Shown piece after piece: positions 1 to 5,946 of a stretch of 10,797 nucleotides of DNA. The notes under the pieces are model-generated. The model saw only the letters and a list, made by a program, of their open reading frames with translations, had not been told where the DNA came from and ran no database searches. Every line of letters begins with the position of its first letter. The stretch's first letter is position 1. This stretch comes from Dehalococcoidia bacterium (GTDB taxonomy: Bacteria > Chloroflexota > Dehalococcoidia > GIF9 > AB-539-J10): positions 1 through 10,797 of the forward strand of contig JAUWFX010000049.1 of NCBI GenBank assembly GCA_030606765.1, given 5' to 3'. The position numbers and the translations under genes were made by a program.

Positions 1-1188
1 GTCGATCAAGTCAATTGCCTTGTCAGGCAAGAATCTATCGGATACATATCTCTGACTCAGCTTGGCAGCAGCTACCAGGGCAGAATCCTCGATTTTTATT
101 TTGTGATGTGCTTCATATCTGGGACGAAGTCCCCGGAGCATCTCTATAGTGGCTTCTGCGCTGGGTTCATCGAGATAAACAGGGCTGAAACGTCTCTCCA
201 GAGCTTTATCTTTTTCAATACGCTTTCTATACTCGTCGAGTGTAGTAGCCCCGATACATTGCATCTCACCACGAGCCAGTGCTGGCTTCAGCATATTACT
301 GGCATCGATTGCTCCTTCGGCAGCTCCGGCTCCTACCACGGTGTGAAGCTCATCAATGAACATAATAACTTCGCCAGCCGCCTGCCGGACTTCATCTAAA
401 ACTGCCTTCAACCTTTCCTCAAACTCCCCGCGGAATTTGCTTCCCGCCACCAACGCTCCCATGTCTAAAGCCACCACCTTTTTCCCTTTCAGGGAATCGG
501 GAACATCTTCAGCGGTAATCTTCTGAGCTAATCCCTCAGCAATGGCCGTCTTGCCCACGCCAGCGTCGCCAATAATTACGGGATTGTTCTTGGTGCGCCG
601 GGAAAGTATTTGCGTCACACGTTTGATTTCGTTTTCCCTCCCGATTACAGGGTCGAGTTTGCCCTGACGAGCTAACTCCGTGAGGTCATGCCCGTATTTT
701 TCCAGGGAGCGGTATTTGCTTTCTGCTTGACGGTCGGTAACTCGATGTCCGCCACGAATTTTCTGCAAGGCTTGATAAATCTTTTCCTGGTTAACGCCAG
801 ATTCAGTTAGAATTGTTGCAGCTTCGCCTCTAGTCTCCCCGGCAATAGCAATGAGCAAATGCTCAGTGCTGACAAACTCGTCCTTGAGCCTGTCGGCCTC
901 CCTGTTGGCATTTTCGAGAAGAGCGGAAATCCGCGGAGTAGCATAAATTTGCCCCGCCTCGTAAGTTACCTTGGGGAAACTCTCAAGCGTTGATTCTACC
1001 CGCTGTTTTACCGCTTCGATATCCACACCTAGCATCTTTAATATGTCCCCAGTTATTCCTTTTTCCTGCTCCAGCAAAGCCAATAGAATATGCTCCACAT
1101 CCCACTGGTTATGGCGATATCGACGAAGTAGCTCTTGTGAAGCTGCTAAAACCTCTTGTGCCTGCTCAGTAAATCTCTCCGGTTTCAA
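1..1188 (-). CDS. clpB: ClpB disaggregase, N-terminal 396 residues (partial)
   Basis: ATP-driven Hsp100 chaperone that pulls proteins out of aggregates in the cytoplasm, working with the DnaK/DnaJ system. The frame stays open to the left edge, so only the N domain and most of the first AAA+ module are present. Visible parts: a double Clp-N repeat (about residues 1-145), Walker A GDAGVGKT (207-214; the usual form is GEPGVGKT), Walker B with FIDE (277-280), sensor GATT (313-316) and the arginine-finger stretch ERRFSP (331-336). The first AAA+ module ends in the typical DKAIDLID. The start is TTG at 1188-1186, chosen because AGGAGGT lies 8 nt upstream and the protein then begins [14 protein letters not shown], as ClpB N termini do. 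It is the last gene of the dnaJ-hspR-clpB minus-strand group. The middle domain and second AAA+ module, which would separate ClpB from ClpC, lie outside the window, but the HspR context favours ClpB. Confidence 0.93.
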   Translation of the reverse strand, partial: MKPERFTEQAQEVLAASQELLRRYRHNQWDVEHILLALLEQEKGITGDILKMLGVDIEAVKQRVESTLESFPKVTYEAGQIYATPRISALLENANREADRLKDEFVSTEHLLIAIAGETRGEAATILTESGVNQEKIYQALQKIRGGHRVTDRQAESKYRSLEKYGHDLTELARQGKLDPVIGRENEIKRVTQILSRRTKNNPVIIGDAGVGKTAIAEGLAQKITAEDVPDSLKGKKVVALDMGALVAGSKFRGEFEERLKAVLDEVRQAAGEVIMFIDELHTVVGAGAAEGAIDASNMLKPALARGEMQCIGATTLDEYRKRIEKDKALERRFSPVYLDEPSAEATIEMLRGLRPRYEAHHKIKIEDSALVAAAKLSQRYVSDRFLPDKAIDLID

Positions 1189-1196
1189 CTTTCTAC

Positions 1197-1203
1197 ACCT
1201 CCT
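1197..1203 (-). promoter_or_regulatory. Strong Shine-Dalgarno site of clpB
   Basis: AGGAGGT on the minus strand, 8 nt before the TTG start. It supports the non-ATG start. It lies inside one copy of a 14-bp direct repeat whose other copy is the last codons of hspR. Confidence 0.8.
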
Positions 1204-1215
1204 TCCTGCCTATTT

Positions 1216-1281
1216 TGTCACCCTGACCCTGAGTGAAACGAAGGGGAAGGGTCTAGATTCTTCGCTACGCTCAGAATGACA
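1216..1281. repeat. 66-bp palindromic intergenic repeat (TGTCATTCTGAG type)
   Basis: The element begins TGTCACCCTGA and ends TCAGAATGACA, so its ends are near-perfect inverted repeats. Inside, CTGAGTGAAACGAAG and CTTCGCTACGCTCAG pair at 12 of 15 positions, giving a long hairpin in either transcript. On the minus strand it opens TGTCATTCTGAGCGTAGCG, a form I recognise from widely dispersed, probably MITE-like or REP-like intergenic repeats in many bacterial genomes, including Chloroflexota. It sits between hspR and clpB, so any read-through transcript would carry the hairpin just upstream of clpB and could change mRNA stability or termination there. Confidence 0.75.
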
Positions 1282-1301
1282 GGCGTGTTGTTAAATGGCT
1301 C

Positions 1302-1664
1302 CTACACCTCCTTCCATTCTGCGTCTTCTATTATGTCCTCTATTATGTCTTCTATTTCGGCTTCGGCAACTTTCTTAATTTTTCTCTCCATTTCCTCAAG
1401 TTGCTGCTGCATCTCGTTCATCCTCCGCATCAACCTCAACGCCACCTCTACTCCAGCCAAATTAACGCCACAATCGCTCATCAGAGCCTTAATATAGCGC
1501 AAGCGGTCAACGTCTTCCTCCGAATAGAGACGTATATTGCCACTCGAACGCTCTGGCTGTACCAGCCCCAGCCTTTCATAATACCGCAATGTGTGAGCTT
1601 CTATGCCCACCATACTGGCGGCTATGCTTATTACATATCTCGGTTTGGATTCCCAGTCCATCAT
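1302..1664 (-). CDS. hspR: HspR-type MerR-family heat-shock repressor
   Basis: A 120-residue MerR-fold DNA-binding protein. The N-terminal winged helix-turn-helix includes GIEAHTLRYYERLGLVQPER (about 20-39) and NIRLYSEEDVDRLRYIKAL (about 43-61), as in HspR. A coiled-coil dimerisation helix follows (about 75-105). There are no clustered cysteines or metal-binding loop as in MerR/ZntR, which fits HspR. In Streptomyces and relatives HspR represses chaperone genes, with DnaK as co-repressor. Its place between dnaJ and clpB suggests it controls this operon and itself. ATG-ATG start, 14 nt after the dnaJ stop, with GAGGTG upstream; either Met could be used. The acidic tail EIEDIIEDIIEDAE comes from a 12-bp tandem repeat. 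No exact match to the actinobacterial HAIR operator (CTTGAGT-N7-ACTCAAG) was found upstream of the operon. Confidence 0.88.
   Translation of the reverse strand: MMDWESKPRYVISIAASMVGIEAHTLRYYERLGLVQPERSSGNIRLYSEEDVDRLRYIKALMSDCGVNLAGVEVALRLMRRMNEMQQQLEEMERKIKKVAEAEIEDIIEDIIEDAEWKEV
1324..1359. repeat. 12-bp tandem repeat, three units, inside hspR
   Basis: Plus-strand units TCTTCTATTATG (1324-1335), TCCTCTATTATG (1336-1347) and TCTTCTATTTCG (1348-1359). On the minus strand they encode the repeated acidic EDII motif at the HspR C terminus. Being in-frame 12-mers, copy-number changes would only lengthen or shorten the tail. Confidence 0.7.
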
Positions 1665-1678
1665 CGTGGCACCTCGCT

Positions 1679-2662
1679 TTATGTGGGTCGCAGAGACCGC
1701 AATCTCTCAAATAGTTTTTTTTCCTCCTCGGTCAAATCGGTGGGCAAAACCACTTTTACCTTGGCGAACATATTGCCGTACTTGCTATTGCCTAGCTGGG
1801 GCATGCCCTTCCCTGCCATGCGGAAAACCCTGCCGTTCTGAGTCTCCGGTGGAATTTTAAGAGATAGATTGCCATTCAGAGTGGGCAATCTGACCTCGCC
1901 ACCCAGCATGGCAGTGGCTAAAGGCACTGAGACTTCAGTGTAAAGGTCATCTCCTTTGCGCTCAAAGAGCTTATGAGGCAGAACCTTCGCTACCAGATAG
2001 AGGTCGCCCTTTTTGCCACCGGCACGGCCAGGAACTCCTTCCCCCGCTATACGAATTCTTGAGCCATCTCTAACTCCCGCTGGAATTTTAACCTCCAGTC
2101 GCTTGGGAATTACTTTCCCACCGGCACCATTGCAAATAGTACAGATTCGATTGCCCACTCTGCCCGTGCCGCCACAAGCTGTACAGGGCTCCTCGATCTG
2201 AAGCTGTACAACACGCGTAGAGCCATGGTAAGCCTCCTCAAGGCTTACCTCAATGGTGGATTCTATATCCTGACCACGTCGTGGCCCCCTCATCCTGGAG
2301 CCTTTACCAGAATCGCCGAACAAGCTTGAAAGAATACCGCCAAAGTCGCTCAGGTCGCCATATTCGAAAGTTGTGCCACCCCTGCCGAAATCCCACCTGA
2401 CTCTCTCTTGCCCTTTGGATTTAGCAAATTGCTCAGCATGTTCCCATTGTTCACCGAACTGGTCATACTTCTTTCGCTTTTCAGGATTAGAGAGGACTTC
2501 ATAAGCCGCATTTATCTCCTTAAATTTAGCCTCAGCCGATTTGTCGCCGGGGTTGAGGTCAGGATGGTGTTTGCGAGCCAAACGGCGGTAGGCCTGCTTG
2601 ATTTCCTTTTCCGAAGCATTCCTACTCACACCTAGAATTTGATAGTAGTCTTTGCCTGCCAT
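1679..2662 (-). CDS. DnaJ/CbpA-like J-domain co-chaperone with a half zinc domain
   Basis: A 327-residue Hsp40 that would stimulate DnaK ATPase and deliver clients. The J domain occupies about residues 5-70, with the catalytic HPD at 33-35. A Gly/Phe-rich linker follows (about 90-130), then substrate-binding beta domain I starting near 132. Only two CxxCxGxG-type motifs are present, CTACGGTG (160-167) and CTICNGAG (174-181); class A DnaJ has four. The second beta domain and C-terminal region (about 185-320) look complete. Two motifs could hold one zinc ion. Start ATG at 2662 with TAGGAGAG about 5 nt upstream. It is the first gene of the dnaJ-hspR-clpB group and is driven by the promoter at 2689-2717. 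Class A/class B intermediate; I leave the symbol blank because a full DnaJ is encoded at 3927. Confidence 0.92.
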   Translation of the reverse strand: MAGKDYYQILGVSRNASEKEIKQAYRRLARKHHPDLNPGDKSAEAKFKEINAAYEVLSNPEKRKKYDQFGEQWEHAEQFAKSKGQERVRWDFGRGGTTFEYGDLSDFGGILSSLFGDSGKGSRMRGPRRGQDIESTIEVSLEEAYHGSTRVVQLQIEEPCTACGGTGRVGNRICTICNGAGGKVIPKRLEVKIPAGVRDGSRIRIAGEGVPGRAGGKKGDLYLVAKVLPHKLFERKGDDLYTEVSVPLATAMLGGEVRLPTLNGNLSLKIPPETQNGRVFRMAGKGMPQLGNSKYGNMFAKVKVVLPTDLTEEEKKLFERLRSLRPT

Positions 2663-2688
2663 CTCTCTCTCCTAACTATTTTGTGTTA

Positions 2689-2717
2689 ATTATAAAATTG
2701 TTTAATTAATTTGTCAA
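2689..2717 (-). promoter_or_regulatory. Consensus sigma-70-type promoter of the dnaJ-hspR-clpB operon
   Basis: On the minus strand TTGACA (2717-2712), 17 nt, TATAAT (2694-2689): both hexamers match consensus at ideal spacing. Transcription would start near 2682, giving a leader of about 20 nt containing the dnaJ ribosome binding site. The -35 hexamer lies inside the dyad at 2708-2733, so a repressor bound there would block polymerase. A weaker second option upstream is TTGACA (2750-2745), 17 nt, TTAAAT (2727-2722). Confidence 0.75.
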
Positions 2718-2733
2718 ATATATTTAACAAATT
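2708..2733. promoter_or_regulatory. 26-bp AT-rich dyad, candidate repressor site
   Basis: The two 13-bp halves match as inverted repeats at 12 of 13 positions (outer arms AATTTGT and ACAAATT, core AAATATATTT). It covers the -35 of the dnaJ promoter and lies between the two divergent promoters. HspR is the obvious candidate ligand, but the sequence is not the known actinobacterial HAIR motif. Some symmetry is expected by chance in AT-rich DNA; the arm length and position make this one notable. Confidence 0.5.
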
Positions 2734-2743
2734 TCGAGAAAAC

Positions 2744-2772
2744 TTGTCAAGGTTATTTAACCTTCTTATAAT
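2744..2772 (+). promoter_or_regulatory. Sigma-70-type promoter of hsp20
   Basis: TTGTCA (2744-2749), 17 nt, TATAAT (2767-2772): one mismatch to consensus in the -35 and a perfect -10. The start would be near 2779, about 50 nt before the hsp20 ATG. Its -35 overlaps, on the opposite strand, a TTGACA that may serve a second upstream dnaJ promoter. Confidence 0.7.
2749..2764. promoter_or_regulatory. 16-bp perfect dyad between hsp20 -35 and -10, candidate operator
   Basis: AAGGTTATTTAACCTT: 7-bp perfect inverted arms (AAGGTTA and TAACCTT) around TT. It fills nearly the whole spacer of the hsp20 promoter, a classic repressor position. It differs in sequence from the dyad at 2708-2733, so one protein may not bind both. 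Confidence 0.55.
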
Positions 2773-2781
2773 ATTGCCTGA

Positions 2782-2800
2782 ACTGAGAGTGGGGCTCAGT
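2782..2800 (+). promoter_or_regulatory. Inverted repeat ACTGAG-N7-CTCAGT at the start of the hsp20 leader
   Basis: 6-bp perfect arms separated by 7 nt, beginning a few bases after the predicted transcription start. It could be an operator half-site pair (the 7-nt spacing is shared with the HAIR element) or a short 5' hairpin protecting the mRNA. It does not pair with the ribosome binding site at 2808-2819, so it is not an obvious RNA thermometer. Confidence 0.4.
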
Positions 2801-2827
2801 AAAAAATAAGGAAAGGTGGTAATGAAA

Positions 2828-3282
2828 ATGGCTATAGAGAGATGGCATCCCTTTGCTGAACTTATGAGCCTGAGACAGGCAATGGACATGTTATTTGAGG
2901 ACAGCTTTGTTCGCCCCTCCCATGCTTTAGAGGCCCTTGGTGAAGTAGCTGCGCCAGCCCTGGATGTCTATCAGACACCCAACGAAGTAGTGGTGAAGGC
3001 AACTTTGCCCGGGTTGAAGCCGGAGGATGTCAGCACTGACATCACTGGCGAAACCCTGACCATCAAGGGGGAGACCAAAGCAGAAGAGGAGATAAAGAAA
3101 GAGGACTACCTGTACCAGGAGAGACGCTATGGTGCTTTTTCCCGCAGCGTTGTCCTTCCCAGCGGGCTAAGCCAGACAAGGCTGAGGCAACGATGGAGGG
3201 TGGCGTTCTAACTCTGACCATACCCAAAGCTGAAGAGGTAAAGCCCAAAGTAATTAAAGTCCAGGCTAAAGAGAAGAAATGA
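2828..3282 (+). pseudogene. Hsp20 small heat-shock protein, frame broken by a 1-base deletion
   Basis: ATP-independent holdase that binds unfolding proteins. The upstream frame encodes MAIERWHPFAELMSLRQAMD, then the alpha-crystallin domain (DVYQTPNEVVVKATLPGLKPEDV, then YGAFSRSVVLPSG), and stops at 3211 after unrelated residues. The expected end, AEATMEGGVLTLTIPK followed by a Lys-rich tail with VIKV, continues in another frame from about 3171 to TGA at 3280-3282. Adding one A at 3169-3170 (CTAAGCC to CTAAAGCC) restores SGLKPDKAEATMEGG and a normal protein of about 150 residues. Start taken at ATG 2828 (AAGGTGG 8 nt upstream); ATG 2822 is also possible. The otherwise intact protein and strong promoter suggest either a recent mutation or a sequencing error. 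The break falls before the conserved GVL motif, so the truncated product should lack the final crystallin strands and the C-terminal I-x-I/V motif. Confidence 0.85.
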
Positions 3283-3828
3283 CTATTTCAGGGCTCCGCT
3301 CCCAGATTTCAACAAACCGATGAATTGTCTTAAAATCCTGGCGGTAGCCCCCCAGATGATATGCCCTTCATATTCATAGGCATAAGAATCTTGCTTGAAA
3401 TTGGTTTCATCCATCAAAAATGACAGGGGAACAGAAAAGGTTCCCTTGACTTCTCTGCCATTGGTCCTCAAAGAGTGAGGATAGGGTATGAAGGCAACAA
3501 AAGGCGAAATAACATAGTTAGTGACAAAGGTCAGAATATCGTCAAGCTCTCCTAGAATTTCAATATCCTTAGCCTCTAAACCTATCTCTTCTTCACTCTC
3601 CCTGAGGGCAGTTTGGAGTAAGTTGGAATCAGATGGTTCCTGGGTCCCTCCAGGAAAGCAGACCTGCCCTTTGTGAAAGACTACCGCATCGCTCCTTTCG
3701 GTAAACAGGATATGATATTGCTCCTGGTTATAAAAAAGAGGCATGAGCACCGCTGAAGCCCTAAGGTTTTCGCCGGTGATTTCCTTTTTCTTGTGATGAC
3801 GGAGAATTCTTTGAATCTGCTGCTTCAC
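3283..3828 (-). CDS. Nudix hydrolase, CoA-diphosphatase (NudL/YeaB) type
   Basis: A 181-residue protein with the extended signature of the CoA pyrophosphatase group: FTERSDAVVFHKGQVCFPGG (42-61), spaced acidic residues, then ALRESEEEIGL (74-84), where the REXXEE residues (76-81) bind Mg2+. Family members split CoA into phosphopantetheine and 3',5'-ADP, trimming CoA or its oxidised or acylated forms. The substrate is inferred from the signature, not shown. Start GTG at 3828; no clear ribosome binding site. A minus-strand TATAAT lies at 3843-3838 with no good -35, which would give a nearly leaderless mRNA. The stop directly abuts the hsp20 stop (convergent genes, no terminator between). Confidence 0.85.
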   Translation of the reverse strand: MKQQIQRILRHHKKKEITGENLRASAVLMPLFYNQEQYHILFTERSDAVVFHKGQVCFPGGTQEPSDSNLLQTALRESEEEIGLEAKDIEILGELDDILTFVTNYVISPFVAFIPYPHSLRTNGREVKGTFSVPLSFLMDETNFKQDSYAYEYEGHIIWGATARILRQFIGLLKSGSGALK

Positions 3829-3888
3829 TGTGCTGTGATTATATCACTTGTTAAGGCGTCAGTTATTTGCAAGTTCAGTAGCTGAAAG

Positions 3889-3918
3889 TTGTCAGCATAG
3901 TCATTTAAGGGTTATACT
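3889..3918 (+). promoter_or_regulatory. Possible promoter of the second dnaJ gene
   Basis: TTGTCA (3889-3894), 18 nt, TATACT (3913-3918). The predicted start is almost at the ATG (3927), so the mRNA would be close to leaderless; the only purine run, AAAGG at 3920-3924, is too close to act as a normal ribosome binding site. An inverted repeat TTTAAG-N7-CTTAAA (3904-3909, 3917-3922) overlaps the -10. Confidence 0.4.
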
Positions 3919-3926
3919 TAAAGGTT

Positions 3927-5006
3927 ATGGCGATAAAACGAGATTATTATGAAGTGCTGGGAGTGCCTCGAAACGCCAGTGATGAGGAAATTAAGAGGGA
4001 GTTTCGCAAGTTAGCAAAACTGTATCATCCTGACCGCAATAGAGAGCTAGGAGCCGAGGATAAATTTAAGGAAATCAACGAGGCCTACCAGGTTCTCTCC
4101 GACCCTGAGAAAAGGAGCAGGTATGATCGCTATGGCCGAGCAGATGTTGCGGAAGGCTTTCCCGATTCTGGCTTTGGCGGGCTGGGAGATATTTTTGAAT
4201 CTTTCTTCGGTGGTTTTAGCACCCCCTTTGGACGAACTGCTCAGCGTGTTCCACAAAGCGGGGACAGCTTACAAAGCCACCTCAATCTTTCCTTTAAGGA
4301 GGCGGTATTCGGCTGTAGTAAAGAAGTTGAAATACAACGCATCGAGTTCTGCCCTTCGTGCCATGGTATTGGCAGCGAACCAGGAACAAATCCTGAGACT
4401 TGCCCTGATTGTCGCGGCACAGGGCAAGTGAGGAGAGTTCAGCAAAGCATTTTTGGGCGCTTCACTCATATCACCACTTGCTCTCGCTGTGGAGGTAGTG
4501 GCACTGTAATAAGTAATCCTTGTTCTCAATGCCGGGGCAGGGGGAGAATAAAGGTGAGACGTAAGGTAATGGCTAGAATTCCTGCTGGTGTGGATGATGG
4601 GCAACGATTACGCTTGGATGGGGAGGGAAGTGCTGGCTTACATGGAGGCCCCTCCGGCGACCTCTATGTCACTTTTTCAGTAAAGCCACACAATTTATTC
4701 CATAGAGATGGCAGTGACATTCTTTACGAGTTACCCATCAATTTTGCTCAAGCTGCTTTGGGCGATGAGATAAGAGTGCCCTCTTTAAATGGAAATGTAG
4801 ATTTAAAAATACCGTCGGGAACCCAAAATGGGAAAATCTTTCGCTTTAAAGGCAAGGGAATCCCTTATATTGATGGCAAGGGAAGAGGAGACTTGCTCGT
4901 CAAAGTAGCTATAATAACTCCACAACACTTGGACAAAAACCAGCATTATCTTTTTGGAGAATTGGCTAAGATACTAACTCGAACTGAACCGCCTCTAGAC
5001 GTCTAG
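3927..5006 (+). CDS. dnaJ: Chaperone protein DnaJ (class A Hsp40)
   Basis: Full-length 359-residue DnaJ, partner of DnaK/GrpE in cytoplasmic folding. J domain about 6-71 with HPD at 34-36; Gly/Phe region about 82-103 ([16 protein letters not shown]); all four zinc motifs, CPSCHGIG (142-149), CPDCRGTG (159-166), CSRCGGSG (185-192) and CSQCRGRG (199-206), which form two zinc centres; then the two beta domains to about 340. No dnaK or grpE is adjacent, so the DnaK partner must be encoded elsewhere. Start ATG 3927 gives the usual [13 protein letters not shown] opening. It is divergent from the Nudix gene and convergent with the gpsA remnant. No clear hairpin terminator follows the stop. Confidence 0.96.
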   Translation: MAIKRDYYEVLGVPRNASDEEIKREFRKLAKLYHPDRNRELGAEDKFKEINEAYQVLSDPEKRSRYDRYGRADVAEGFPDSGFGGLGDIFESFFGGFSTPFGRTAQRVPQSGDSLQSHLNLSFKEAVFGCSKEVEIQRIEFCPSCHGIGSEPGTNPETCPDCRGTGQVRRVQQSIFGRFTHITTCSRCGGSGTVISNPCSQCRGRGRIKVRRKVMARIPAGVDDGQRLRLDGEGSAGLHGGPSGDLYVTFSVKPHNLFHRDGSDILYELPINFAQAALGDEIRVPSLNGNVDLKIPSGTQNGKIFRFKGKGIPYIDGKGRGDLLVKVAIITPQHLDKNQHYLFGELAKILTRTEPPLDV

Positions 5007-5015
5007 CTTGGGATC

Positions 5016-5280
5016 AGTGATGGCTTGCTGCTAATTCTTTGAAGTCAATTAATCCTTGGCTTGGCTGACATTTTGTCTTAACTTTTGAGAGGGAACCGCC
5101 CAGATTGTCAGGTCAGCCCCGTTTAAGGCTTCTCCAATGTGGCTGGTAGATGAATAGCTACGCCGTCGTTGGTTTAATTCTTTGGCTTCAGCCTCGCTTC
5201 GCGCCCACAGTTTTACCACTGCTCCTTTGTCGCTCAGCAAAGCGCCTAAGGTATTGCCTATGATAGTAACTTTTAAGCAT
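5016..5280 (-). pseudogene. gpsA: gpsA remnant (glycerol-3-phosphate dehydrogenase N terminus)
   Basis: The intact enzyme (about 330 residues) makes sn-glycerol-3-phosphate from dihydroxyacetone phosphate. Here only about 80 residues of the N-terminal NAD(P)-binding domain can be read. ATG at 5280 with GAGG just upstream starts M-L-K, then one extra A in AAAA (plus-strand TTTT 5271-5274) shifts the frame before V-T-I-I-G. The rest shows LLSDKGAVVKLWARSEAEA and EALNGADLTIWAVPSQKLRQ, both strong GpsA matches. Compared with the family, residues are missing after IIG (part of the Gly-rich loop) and after LNQRR. A stop lies at 5049-5051, and a shifted frame may continue D-L-I-D-F-K-E-L-A-A-S before meeting the dnaJ end. 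The catalytic domain is absent. It directly follows plsY (16 nt), the normal operon place for gpsA. Confidence 0.82.
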
Positions 5281-5295
5281 ATACCTCGTGTTTTT

Positions 5296-5946
5296 TCACC
5301 ATAATTGGCGTTCTGTGCCTTGTCTTAAGCGTTTTATATTGTCCTGGTGTTGGTAGACGAGCAGTGCGATAACTACTAAACCATAAACTAGATAGATTGG
5401 GGGAAGCAAGTCATAGGCGAAAGTCAGCGGTACCATCAAGCACAAGGCTGCTAAGGCTCCGAGAATAGAACCCAGGGACATATGCCGGCTGCGTAATGCT
5501 GCTATAGCTACAACTTCGGCACCCAGTATGCCCGCGGGAGGGAAAATAGCGAACAATGTGCCAAAATAGGCAGTTACTCCCCTACCCCCTTTAAACTTAG
5601 CAAATACGGGCCAGTTATGTCCTGCTATTGCAGCCAGGCCAGCTGCAACTTGGGCTATATGGTGCCAATAAACGGACACACCACCAATGGTTAAGATACC
5701 GCTGCTGCCATCTATAATTACTGTGGCCAGCATGACTGCCCCAGTAGCTTTAACCACATCAAGAACCAGAGTTAAAATGCCAAGCTTAGTCCCTATGGTT
5801 CTCATAACATTAGTGGCGCCAGTCTTACCACTTCCATATTCCCTGATATCAACGCCACTTTTCAGCTTGCCTATTATCAAGCCAAAGGGAATGGAGCCAA
5901 GGAGATAAGCAATGACTACTACAGCAACAAACTCGGCTATCATCAT
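5296..5946 (-). CDS. plsY: Glycerol-3-phosphate acyltransferase PlsY
   Basis: Integral membrane enzyme that moves an acyl group from acyl-phosphate (made by PlsX) to glycerol-3-phosphate, the first step of phospholipid synthesis. 216 residues with several hydrophobic spans and the three family motifs: YLLGSIPFG and GSGKTGATNV (14-22, 38-47), GHNWPVFAKFKGGRG (109-123), and HQDNIKRLRQGTE (200-212). The common form of motif 1 is GSGNPGATNV; the KT variant still fits. The start overlaps the der stop by 4 bp (ATGA), implying translational coupling; a second Met follows immediately. Its substrate would normally come from gpsA, which is decayed just downstream, so glycerol-3-phosphate must come from elsewhere, such as a second gpsA or glycerol kinase. 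Confidence 0.95.
   Translation of the reverse strand: MMIAEFVAVVVIAYLLGSIPFGLIIGKLKSGVDIREYGSGKTGATNVMRTIGTKLGILTLVLDVVKATGAVMLATVIIDGSSGILTIGGVSVYWHHIAQVAAGLAAIAGHNWPVFAKFKGGRGVTAYFGTLFAIFPPAGILGAEVVAIAALRSRHMSLGSILGALAALCLMVPLTFAYDLLPPIYLVYGLVVIALLVYQHQDNIKRLRQGTERQLW

Larger units (their letters stand above)
1193..1315. repeat. 14-bp direct repeat flanking an insertion (1193-1206 and 1302-1315)
   Basis: CTACACCTCCTTCC occurs exactly at 1193-1206 and 1302-1315, with 95 bp between. On the minus strand it reads GGAAGGAGGTGTAG. The 1302 copy encodes the last residues and stop of hspR; the 1193 copy supplies the clpB ribosome binding site. Removing one copy plus the intervening DNA would put the clpB TTG 4 nt after the hspR stop, a normal operon junction. 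I infer that the inserted repeat between them duplicated its target, or that a local duplication came with it. Confidence 0.7.

Noticed and set aside
1216..1281. CRISPR array
   Set aside because: There is a single palindromic element with no spacer-repeat periodicity and no cas genes nearby.
1401..1841. Plus-strand open frame of 146 codons opposite hspR and dnaJ
   Set aside because: It lies antisense to two well-supported genes, crosses their junction and has low-complexity, unconserved-looking content.
2733..2752. HAIR (HspR) operator in TTCGAGAAAACTTGTCAAGG
   Set aside because: The halves only partly resemble CTTGAGT and ACTCAAG and the spacing comes to 5 rather than 7, so it is not a credible match.
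2779..2830. RNA thermometer in the hsp20 leader
   Set aside because: The only clear stem (2782-2800) pairs with itself and leaves the Shine-Dalgarno at 2808-2819 free. No FourU or ROSE-like pairing to the ribosome binding site is visible.
4269..4604. Minus-strand open frame opposite dnaJ
   Set aside because: It mirrors the zinc-domain codons of DnaJ and shows no protein family features.
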